From: Rhynchopus euleeides
Lineage: Eukaryota > Euglenozoa > Diplonemea > Diplonemida > Diplonemidae
NCBI GenBank assembly: GCA_963210315.1
Contig: OY723296.1
Coordinates: 1,984,001-2,048,000, forward strand
Length of the DNA: 64,000 nt
Direction of reading: 5' to 3'
Position 1 is the first letter of the stretch; each line of letters starts with the position of its first letter. Both the position numbers and the translations under genes were made by a program. The notes under the pieces are model-generated. The model searched no databases. It saw nothing but the letters and a program-made list of their open reading frames with translations, and had not been told where the DNA came from. Shown piece by piece: positions 21,143-29,479 of this stretch.

Positions 21143-22554
21143 AGGAAGTGAAGGTGCACCTCCGGAGGCAGGAGGGGTCCCTTGCCAAGGTCGCAGAAGC
21201 CCAGCAGTCGCTGGGCGAGGCCGTCCCCCTCCTCCACAAGCGGGTCGGGGTGCTGGAGCAGGGGGCGAAAGGGGCGGCAGCAGGCGCCGACCTGCAGCGG
21301 GTGGCGACCGAGCTCGCCAGCATGGGTAGCCGCCTGGAAGAGCAGGGCCGTGCGCACGCGGCAGAGATGGCTACGGCGCGGAAGGGCTGGGAAGCCAGCC
21401 GCAAGGCCCTCGAAGACGACATGCGGGGCCAGCTTGCGCAGCGGGACGCCCAGATCCGCCAGGCGCAGGTGGAACGGGACGGCCTCGCAGCCGACCTGCA
21501 CGAGGCGCGCAAGGCCATGCTAGGCCTGCAGGGAACAGCGGGTCAGCAGGAGCCCCTGTCCCACCTCCAGGCGCTGCAGCTCCAAGCGGAGGTCGACAAG
21601 GTCCGCGCGGACCTCGAGGCCCAGCGCGCGCTGGAGCAGCGACGCCTCGACGCCGCGGTGGCAGAGCTGCGCAAGTCGTGGGAGGCGCAGCAGGGGGAAG
21701 CCGTGGTGTGCGACCTGCGGCTGCAGACGGAACGCCTGGGTGTCGCGGTGAAGGACCTGCGGGCCTCCTGCGAAGCCCAGCGCAAGGAAGCCACGGCCGC
21801 CCAGCAGCTGTCGGCGCAGGCGTCCGTGGAGCAGGGGGCACGCCTCCAGGGCCGGCTGGACGAGGTGTGTGGGGAGCTGCGGGAGGCCTGCGAAGCGCAG
21901 ATGGTGCGCCTCCAACAGGCCGGAAGGGAGGAGGGCGAGAAGGTGCAGCGCCAGCTGTCACAGCAGGCCAGCGAGCTCGGACAGAGCTGGCAGGGACTGT
22001 TGGAGGGGGTGCGCGACGCAGAGGAGGGCCGGAAGCGGCAGCATCAGGAGATGCTAAGCACGGTGAAGCGGGAGTTAGGCATCGACACGAGAGGGCGGAG
22101 TGGGTCCAAGGGGGCGAAGGGCAAGGCACCGCCGAAGCCCGCGGCCGGTCCGGCTATGGATGCCCCGCCAGCGCCCCCAGCCGCCGCCACCACCCCTTCC
22201 TCCTCCACCACCACCTCTACCTCCACCTCCACCCCTGCCCCGCCCGGGGACTCACACAGCAAACCAGTGACACCCGTGGCACCCGAGACACCAGCAACAG
22301 CGAACGCTGCCCCTACCCCTGCGCAGCCAGCAGCAGTGCCGCCGGCAGCACCGGCGCCGCCTGCCCAGCCCGCCCCGCCGGCCCCACCTCTCAGAGACCT
22401 AGCGCCCACGGCGGATGCCGGGGATAAGGCCCCACCGGGTAGGGAGGCGGGAGCCAGCAGGAACGGGAGGGTCAGGCAGGCCTCCATCACGGCGTATCTG
22501 AGGCCCCGCTCCAACCGCCTTACTCCCTACCCGCAGAAGCAAGAGGAGGAGTAG
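21107..22554 (+). CDS. LINE ORF1, 3' part in the -1 frame, ends with PIP-like motif
   Basis: The -1 frame takes over at a C-rich tract ([14 protein letters not shown] from 21121). It carries coiled coil for about 330 residues, then a Pro/Ala/Thr-rich linker, then a basic tail with QASITAYL at 22477-22500, 17 residues before the stop. That octamer fits a PCNA-interacting peptide at Q, I and the first aromatic, with L instead of the second aromatic. There is no ATG near the beginning of this frame, which supports fusion with the upstream part by frameshifting, an indel in this copy, or a sequence error in the C run. It ends with UAG at 22552, after which the same frame stays open into ORF2. Confidence 0.6.
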
Positions 22555-25500
22555 GGGGGCGGGCATCCCGGCCAGCGGGGAGGACCCGTGCAAGCGATCG
22601 ATGTTCCCCCTGGCCGGGGTGCCGACCATGTCTGGGGACGATGCACACTTGCCGCCGGGCCCCCAGCCGCGCCCCACCCCGAGAAACAGGAGGTCTCGGG
22701 GCCGACACAAACACCTCCAAATAGAACACCAAATAGAACCCCAACCCCAACATCGCCCCCAACCCCACCTAGACCCAGCCGAGCCGCCGTGTGGGCAGGA
22801 GATACCCAGACAACGGCCCCGGAGAGCTGGAACCCCGTAGATGTGGCGTCAGGGGCAGGAGAACCCCGGCGCCTCCGTGGGGGGGGACAGGAGTACTCCC
22901 CCTCCACCATAGAGCAGGACGAGCAGTGGCTGACGCAGGCTGCAAGGAGACTGATGGCGCTCCGGGTACCAGTGCCTAAGGATGGCAACTGTCAGTACGC
23001 CGGCCTTGCAGAGCAGTGCGCGGAGTGGACAGCAGAAGGGTTGCGTGCAGCGGTGGCGACATCCATGCGGCAAGACGCAGAGCGCAGGGCCTCGTACGTG
23101 CCTGACCACGACGACCCGCAAGCTCCTGCATCCTACGACGACTACATCGAGAGACAGACGCGTCTAGGGACATACGGGGACGCGGCCACACTTCGGGTTG
23201 CGGCAGAAGTCCTGGATGCGCAGGTGTGGCTGCTCGCCTCCAACAGCAAGCAATACATGACCCGGTGTGGGAAGGGTGCCAAGGTGCTGGGGCTTACGTG
23301 GAGGCCCTTCCACTACGATGTGCTTCGCCTTCCCCTGAGCCTGGCCCGGGAGCTAGCTGCGACGCCGGCAAACCAGTGGACTATCCCTGCAGATCTTCCC
23401 ACGCCCGCCCCAGCCGCTGCAGGCGGGGCGCGCGCACCTTCAGCCAGCCAAGGACCCACGGCGCCGCCGCCCCTGCGGCGATTGAGGCGCCCTGCACACC
23501 AATTATCATCGCCCGGAGTGCTCAGGGTGGCGACAGCTAACGTAACGTCGCTGCAAACGCACCTCGGCGACGTGGCGGGACTGAAGGCGGATGTTGTGGC
23601 CCTGCAGGAAACTCGTACGCCGGACCCGAGCAAGGGCACGCACAATGGCTACTTCGCAGCCCACGGCTGGGCTATGCACTGGGGCAAGGGCATGCCCAGG
23701 GTCGCAGGCGCGAACGGCCGCGAACAAACGAAGCCCGGGGGCGTGGCTGTCATGGTGAAGGAGGGCCTGGTCGCACAGGTGGTGCAGCCGAAGACCACGC
23801 AGGAAAAGAAGCTCTACGACAGCACCCGCATGGTACACGTCGTGCTAGCGATTGGAGACGGCAAAACGGCTCTTCACATCCTGTGCGTCTACGGTCACTC
23901 GGGGTCCGAAGTGGGCGAACAGCGGGAAGCCCTCCTGCAAGAGACGCTCGATCACGCAGCTGGCTTGGGACAGGTGCCCGTCCTGCTGATGGGGGACCTG
24001 AACACCAACCCAGAAACCAGCGCTGTCCTGTCCCAGGCGTGCCGGGTGGGCGGCTGGGTCGACGCGGCGACGACGCATGCGGACCTCGCACAGCAGAGAG
24101 TGCAGAACACCTGCTGGGCATCGGAGAACGGCACCCGGCTGGACATCTGCCTAATGAACCCCTGCGCAGCGCCGGCACTGCGTCGAGTCGAGGTGGCAAA
24201 GCGGGGAGACTACAACATACCCACACACTGCCCGCTCTTCGTCGATCTGGACCTCACTGCCTTCCGCCGCCCCAAAAAGATCTGCATCCTCCCCACCCCT
24301 TTCCCTGCGGGCAAGCCCAAGCTGGGGGACGCTGCAGCAAGAGGGGTGATGCAGGACGTACTAGCAGAGGGGGAACTACGTCACGGAGCGACGGCCGCGC
24401 AGCTCCTCCACCGAGCTTCCACCTGCGGCGAGCGCTTCCTGAAGCGTGTCCATGTGGGCCACCTGGAGAGACAGGAAGCGGCCTACACGGGCAGGGCGGA
24501 GGGCTACCGTATGCAGTGGTCGCGGACGGCTACCAAGCACCATCCCGCTTCTGCACGGGGGGCAGGAGACATGAACACCCGGGCGAAGGACGGGCTGCTA
24601 GGGAACATTCGATGCCTGGTCAAAGAAGGCCTCAAACGCCTGCAGGCAGAAAAACCATACGGCCTCACGAACGGGGAGGAGCACGCCTGGAACGCCGCGA
24701 AGAAGCGCCTAAGGGAGGGCGGCCTCCCCCAGGGGCTGCAAGCGGCGCTGGCGAACACAACCTCGCAGCTGCCAGACCTGGAGATTCTGGAGCAGGCCCT
24801 CATCGTCTTGGAGGGGTCGCAGAGGGGCATGTTTGACAGGCTCCGCGAAGCGAGAATCCGCACCTGGAAGGCGAGGATGCAGAAGGCTTGGACATACGAG
24901 GCAGGGCAGGTGTTTGCGTACCTCGCAGATCGTTTCTGCGCCCCAGCCACCTTCATGCGGCGCGAAGATGGGTCCTTCACGGCCTGCCCCAAGGAGGCGG
25001 ACGAGCTGCTGAGAAGCGACACGGCGTGGGGGGGATATTTCCGCAAGTACGCGACAACGCCCGAGCCCCGGTGGGACACCTTCCGCCAGAGATACCTCCG
25101 CTTTCTCCCCGAGACGGCTGACATGGAGTGCAAGACCATCACAGCAGAAGACGTCGGGAAGGCCCTGGCCAAGATGTCCACGTCCACCTCACCGGGCCTG
25201 CACGGCTGGAGGGTCCACGAACTGAGACAACTCCCACACGAACTCCTCAAGCTCTTTGCGGAGGTGTTCAACGAGGTCGAACGATCGGGCGAGTGGCCGG
25301 AACAGTTAATGCATGCCATGATCTGCCTCATCCCCAAGCCTGGCAGCTCAGGCGAGCCTCTATCGCAGCGCCCCATCAGTATCACCCCTGTGCTGTATAG
25401 AGTGTGGGCAGCGATCCGGGTGAAACCGGCACTGAAGTGGTTGGAGACCATCGCACCGGAGGACCTGCACGGCTGCCGGCCTGGCCACGGTGCAGAGGAC

Positions 25501-28500
25501 CTCATCTGGCACCTGGCGGCACGCATCGAAGAGGCCCACCTCACGGGGCGACCGCTGCACGGAGTCGCCCTTGACTTCAAGAAGTGCTTCGACACGGTGC
25601 CTATCGGCCTCACCTTCCGCCTGGCTGCGGAGCTCGGATTCGACACCCGTGTCCTGCGCACCCTGCGAGCAGCGTACAGGACGATGCAGCGGCACTTCCG
25701 GGCGAGTGGCACCATCGGAGAAGGCTTCCTGCCTACCAACGGCATCATGCAGGGCTGCCCCATCAGTGTCGTGCTGATTAACGTGCTGGTGGGTGTGTGG
25801 ATGCGGATGGTCGAACACCGGCAGGACACGAGGGCGCTATCCTTCGTCGACGATGTGTACGCCACAGCCTCCAGTCCGGAGGTCCTACAAGAGGTGGTGA
25901 ACGACTCTGCGGATTTCTCTCACGACACCGGGATGGCTATTTGCGCAGAAATTAAGTCCCACGTGTTCTCAACATCCCCCGGGCCGCTCCGGATCATGTA
26001 CCGGGCGAGGGACGGCGAGGCCACTCCCCTCCGGCAACGCAACAGCTTTGACTGTCTCGGGGCCATGCTGCACGCGCGCCTGATCAGGGAAGGGCGCACA
26101 GCGCCCCAGTCCGAGCGCATCGCCCGTCGGAAAGAGGGGGCGCAGCAGAACCTCCGCAGAACCTCAGCGCTGCCCCTGCCGGTGCAATGGAAAGGGCAGG
26201 CGGCTGCGATGACGGCGGGGGCACGGCTGTATTACGATGCCCTCGTAACTCGTTGGGACAGCAAGGCCATCAGGCGATGGAGGGGCCTCTTCGTCGCCGC
26301 GCTCTGGTCTGGCCCACCACGCAGAGCGCAAGAGATCGTGCTGTGTGTCCTCCATCAGGCGCACCGGGTGGACCCCGCTATCGCTCCTCCCTACCGGCAG
26401 ATCACCACGTGGGCCAAGCAGATCAAAAAGTGGGGCCACAGCAGGGTGCTGTCCGAGGAAGCATGGGGGAGCAAAGAGAGGCTTGAGGGGACAGGCCCCC
26501 TTGCGCTCTTCTGGGCTGCCCTGCAAGGGATAGGATGGCGCTGGAGTACGGCGACCACCCTGGCCTACACGGACGAGGCTGGTCGCGCTGTCACCTTCGA
26601 CCCTGTTGCAGCAACGCCGAGCGCCTGGGCGATCTTCGCGCACGACCTCCGCCAAACCCTGCGAAACGCCACGGCGGGGAAGCTGGCTGAACGCAGAGAG
26701 GACTTCCAAGGAGCAGAGCACGGCATTGACGGAAGGGTGACACGTTGCGTCCTGGAGGGGGAGGGCGCCGCAATTACGGGATACCAGCGAGGCCTCCTCC
26801 GCTCTGTCATTGCAGGGGCGGTGCCTGCCCGAGGGCGCACGGGCCTGGGGGAGGTGTGCCGGTACTGCACAGCTGGGGCCCCGGAGACGGTGTCGCACCT
26901 ATGGTGGGACTGCGCGGCATGGGAGCCGGTCCGCCAGAAACACCCCGTAGCAGCGAGGGACCGAACTGCCTGGCCGGCATGCCTGGCGCAGTGTGGGGTA
27001 GCGCCCGTGTACAGATACGGCGTTCCGGAGAACGAGCAGCCGCTGCCCATGTCTTTTGCTGACAGAATCACCACCGTGGCGCAGCTGCACCGCTACTTCA
27101 TCGCAGTCTTGGCGGCGCGACAGGAGAAGGACGGGCTGCTCGACCGCTCTGTACGCCACCACCGCACTACAGTCTACCCCTGGGAGTGGAGCACCCCCAC
27201 CCCCGAGAGTGCCTGCATCCCTGCACTGGCGCCATCCGAAGTCAAGCAGACGTGGGGCAAGCGGCCCCCAGGCATGTGGGTGGCTCTCTGCGACTGGCTA
27301 AGGGGCCTGAAGTGGGGACCGCAGGGGGGTGAGCAAACTGTGACCCTGATGGAGCTAGCCGTGGACTTCGAGCTGTCGACGGGCCTCACCCTCCCAGACA
27401 CCGTGACACGCCGCATCCGCCCCCCTACCCACGTGGACCCGAATAAGAAGGGTGCGAGGGAGGCCCGCCCGCGCATTCCTGCAGACACGGCCCCGGGGCT
27501 CACCCTGTACTTTGACGGTGGCGCGCGCGACAACGGCACCCCCTTCGCTGTGGCGGGGGCAGGGGCGGTGCTGTACCAAGACGGCTGCAAGGTCTCAGAG
27601 AAAGTGCTCCCGCTGCTGAACGTGCGTAGCAACAACATTGCTGAGTACGAGGCGCTACGAGCAGGCCTGCGCCTCCTCGAGAGGGGCGATGCCCCTGAGG
27701 GCCCAGTCACAGTGCGAGGCGACTCCCAGGTGGTGCTGCGGCAGCTCCGAGGGGAATCCCTGTGCCGGGATGCCGCCCTCCGTCCTCTTTTCCTCAGCAC
27801 GTCCGCGCTGGCTGCGGACCTCCAACCGAGGTTCACTCTCACGTATGAGCATGTGAAGAGGGAATCCAACACCGATGCTGACGCCCTCAGCAACGCCGCG
27901 ATGGATGAGGCTGAAAGGCTGGGGGCCTCGCGGCAGAAGCTCCAGCAGGACCTCACGGTGTTCCAGAGCAGTATCCTAGGGAAAGCCGCCTCGCTGAAAG
28001 GACTCTGCAGTATGGTGACGAAAGTGGGCAAAGGGCCCTGGCATTGCGGTCATGCTGCCAACTCAACGGTCCTCACGGCTCTCGGCGGAACTGTGGCGGC
28101 GGGCCTGTCGAGGAGGGCCCAACTGAACCCTGCCACTGAATCGGTGATGCGCAGCCTCCAAGCACACCTGGCTGAGCCAGTCCACAGCCGGCAAGATACG
28201 GTATTCCATGACCGCGGAATGGCGTGGGCCGCCACCTTCGCCCCACAGCCGCACTACCCAGAGGGCTGGCAGCAGCCGGCCCAGCAGTGGGCGGCGCGCG
28301 GTCGGCAGGCCAACAGCCGGGTGGGACGCCCATGGGAGCGGAGGGGCGCTGCCCCCCGTACTGCCCCCCCTGGTGCCAGGAGGAACGCAAAGGTGCTTGC
28401 CTGCAAGTTGCATTGGAAGCCCCGTTGCTCGGCATGCCAAAAGCGACGCCTCCCAGAGGAGGTGTGCTGCCGCAACCACCACAAAGAGGGGGACGGGCTC

Positions 28501-28686
28501 CCGGTCACTATGGGCTTCTGCAAACGCCACAGCATGGACCGATGCGGTGACTGCTACAGCGATGGCAAATCACTAACACATTGCTGCCACACACACCACG
28601 CTGGCTATGCTGCACGCCCTCCTCCCCGGAGTGGCACTGAGTTGGCCCCACACTCTAACCCGAGTGGGGCCTCCGCTGTGACGTAG
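22555..28686 (+). CDS. LINE ORF2: OTU protease, AP-type endonuclease, reverse transcriptase, RNase H
   Basis: About 2040 codons open directly after the ORF1 UAG in the same frame. The first in-frame ATG is only at 22954, so readthrough or reinitiation is implied. Domains: OTU-type cysteine protease at 22960-23340 (Cys in DGNCQY at 22990, His in PFHYDV at 23311); exonuclease-endonuclease-phosphatase fold 23520-24260 (LQETR, MGDLN, RLDICLMN); reverse transcriptase about 25150-26000 with LDFKKCFDT and FVDD (25843-25854); a CxxC...H...C knuckle near 26856-26920 as in many LINEs; type I RNase H 27500-27910 (FDGGARDNG, AEYEAL, RGDSQ, NTDADALSN); and a C-terminal Cys/His-rich zinc region 28395-28610. 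All RT and RNase H catalytic acidic residues are present, so this copy may be active. The OTU is predicted to cleave ubiquitin-type linkages or process the polyprotein. Confidence 0.9.
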   Translation, partial: GGGHPGQRGGPVQAIDVPPGRGADHVWGRCTLAAGPPAAPHPEKQEVSGPTQTPPNRTPNRTPTPTSPPTPPRPSRAAVWAGDTQTTAPESWNPVDVASGAGEPRRLRGGGQEYSPSTIEQDEQWLTQAARRLMALRVPVPKDGNCQYAGLAEQCAEWTAEGLRAAVATSMRQDAERRASYVPDHDDPQAPASYDDYIERQTRLGTYGDAATLRVAAEVLDAQVWLLASNSKQYMTRCGKGAKVLGLTWRPFHYDVLRLPLSLARELAATPANQWTIPADLPTPAPAAAGGARAPSASQGPTAPPPLRRLRRPAHQLSSPGVLRVATANVTSLQTHLGDVAGLKADVVALQETRTPDPSKGTHNGYFAAHGWAMHWGKGMPRVAGANGREQTKPGGVAVMVKEGLVAQVVQPKTTQEKKLYDSTRMVHVVLAIGDGKTALHILCVYGHSGSEVGEQREALLQETLDHAAGLGQVPVLLMGDLNTNPETSAVLSQACRVGGWVDAATTHADLAQQRVQNTCWASENGTRLDICLMNPCAAPALRRVEVAKRGDYNIPTHCPLFVDLDLTAFRRPKKICILPTPFPAGKPKLGDAAARGVMQDVLAEGELRHGATAAQLLHRASTCGERFLKRVHVGHLERQEAAYTGRAEGYRMQWSRTATKHHPASARGAGDMNTRAKDGLLGNIRCLVKEGLKRLQAEKPYGLTNGEEHAWNAAKKRLREGGLPQGLQAALANTTSQLPDLEILEQALIVLEGSQRGMFDRLREARIRTWKARMQKAWTYEAGQVFAYLADRFCAPATFMRREDGSFTACPKEADELLRSDTAWGGYFRKYATTPEPRWDTFRQRYLRFLPETADMECKTITAEDVGKALAKMSTSTSPGLHGWRVHELRQLPHELLKLFAEVFNEVERSGEWPEQLMHAMICLIPKPGSSGEPLSQRPISITPVLYRVWAAIRVKPALKWLETIAPEDLHGCRPGHGAEDLIWHLAARIEEAHLTGRPLHGVALDFKKCFDTVPIGLTFRLAAELGFDTRVLRTLRAAYRTMQRHFRASGTIGEGFLPTNGIMQGCPISVVLINVLVGVWMRMVEHRQDTRALSFVDDVYATASSPEVLQEVVNDSADFSHDTGMAICAEIKSHVFSTSPGPLRIMYRARDGEATPLRQRNSFDCLGAMLHARLIREGRTAPQSERIARRKEGAQQNLRRTSALPLPVQWKGQAAAMTAGARLYYDALVTRWDSKAIRRWRGLFVAALWSGPPRRAQEIVLCVLHQAHRVDPAIAPPYRQITTWAKQIKKWGHSRVLSEEAWGSKERLEGTGPLALFWAALQGIGWRWSTATTLAYTDEAGRAVTFDPVAATPSAWAIFAHDLRQTLRNATAGKLAERREDFQGAEHGIDGRVTRCVLEGEGAAITGYQRGLLRSVIAGAVPARGRTGLGEVCRYCTAGAPETVSHLWWDCAAWEPVRQKHPVAARDRTAWPACLAQCGVAPVYRYGVPENEQPLPMSFADRITTVAQLHRYFIAVLAARQEKDGLLDRSVRHHRTTVYPWEWSTPTPESACIPALAPSEVKQTWGKRPPGMWVALCDWLRGLKWGPQGGEQTVTLMELAVDFELSTGLTLPDTVTRRIRPPTHVDPNKKGAREARPRIPADTAPGLTLYFDGGARDNGTPFAVAGAGAVLYQDGCKVSEKVLPLLNVRSNNIAEYEALRAGLRLLERGDAPEGPVTVRGDSQVVLRQLRGESLCRDAALRPLFLSTSALAADLQPRFTLTYEHVKRESNTDADALSNAAMDEAERLGASRQKLQQDLTVFQSSILGKAASLKGLCSMVTKVGKGPWHCGHAANSTVLTALGGTVAAGLSRRAQLNPATESVMRSLQAHLAEPVHSRQDTVFHDRGMAWAATFAPQPHYPEGWQQPAQQWAARGRQANSRVGRPWERRGAAPRTAPPGARRNAKVLACKLHWKPRCSACQKRRLPEEVCCRNHHKEGDGLPVTMGFCKRHSMDRCGDCYSDGKSLTHCCHTHHAGYAARPPPRSGTELAPHSNPSGASAVT

Positions 28687-28754
28687 AAGTGGGCGGGGGT
28701 GGGCAATGATCCGCGCAGGATCTCCCCACACAAAACGTGGTCACCACACACACA

Positions 28755-28762
28755 CACACAGT
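28755..28762. repeat. hAT target-site duplication, left copy (CACACAGT)
   Basis: CACACAGT here is repeated exactly at 33834-33841, directly outside the inverted repeats. Eight-base duplications are the hallmark of hAT transposition. Confidence 0.93.
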
Positions 28763-28784
28763 CAGGCATGTCGCTAAGCGTCGA

Positions 28785-29388
28785 CCGTCGACCCAGTGAA
28801 TTTTGGTTTCCCCCCCCATAAAAAAGCGTCGACCCAGCGTCGACCCAGTGGAATCTGGGTCGACGCTCCAGGCGTCGACCCAGTTCCACTGGGTCGACGC
28901 CAGTCGACCCAGTGGAACTGGGTTGACGCTACCCAAGCCTCGACCAAGCGTCAACCCAGTCCTGGGTTGACGCTATCCAAGCCTGGACCAAGCGTCAACC
29001 CAGTTCCACTGGGTTGACGCTATCCAAGCCTCAACCAAGCGTCAACCCAGTCCTGGGTTGACGCTATCCAAGCCTGGACCAAGCGTCAACCCAGTTCCAC
29101 TGGGTCGACGCTATCCAAGCCTCAACCAAGCGTCAACCCAGTCCTGGGTTGACGCTATCCAAGCCTGGACCAAGCGTCAACCCAGTTCCACTGGGTTGAC
29201 GCTATCCAAGCCTCAACCAAGCGTCAACCCAGTCCTGGGTTGACGCTATCCAAGCCTGGACCAAGCGTCAACCCAGTTCCACTGGGTTGACGCTACCCAA
29301 GCCTCGACCAAGCGTCAACCCAGTCCTGGGCTGACGCTATCCAAGCCTGGACCAAGCGTCAACCCAGTTCCACTGGGTCGGCGCTGAG
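28785..29388. repeat. 91-bp tandem array of paired perfect hairpins (hAT subterminal repeats)
   Basis: Units begin at 28992, 29083, 29174, 29265 and 29356, exactly 91 bp apart, with more diverged units upstream. Each unit has two palindromes with the same 11-bp arm, CGTCAACCCAG / CTGGGTTGACG, one with a 5-nt loop (TTCCA) and one with a 2-nt loop (TC). Spacers alternate between TATCCAAGCCTCAACCAAG and TATCCAAGCCTGGACCAAG. Upstream units use the variant GTCGACCCAG. The position between the left inverted repeat and the transposase ORF suits subterminal transposase-binding repeats. It is not CRISPR. Confidence 0.92.
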
Positions 29389-29479
29389 GTTTAATGGAGG
29401 TTCTACTTCAATCCACGTCATTCTTCGGTTTCTACAGCACACCACACCCACATGCAGAAGTGCAGGACGCTGCCTTGAA

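Larger units (their letters stand above)
20146..28754 (+). mobile_element. Non-LTR retrotransposon (LINE) with OTU, endonuclease, RT and RNase H
   Basis: An approx 8.6-kb element with ORF1 (20171-22554, with an internal -1 shift) and ORF2 (22555-28686). There are no LTRs. It has an apurinic-type endonuclease, RT with FVDD, an RNase H and Cys/His zinc motifs, as in APE-type LINEs. Boundaries are inferred: both flanks are (CA)n tracts (about 20123-20145 and 28744-28760), so the insertion is in, or duplicated, a CA microsatellite. The 5' leader would be only ~25 nt, and the 3' UTR after ORF2 about 70 nt without a poly(A) tail. Clade was not determined. Confidence 0.85.

Noticed and set aside
28785..29388. 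CRISPR-like array
   Set aside because: Eukaryotic context; the spacers are identical between units rather than unique, and the unit is itself palindromic tandem DNA within hAT ends.
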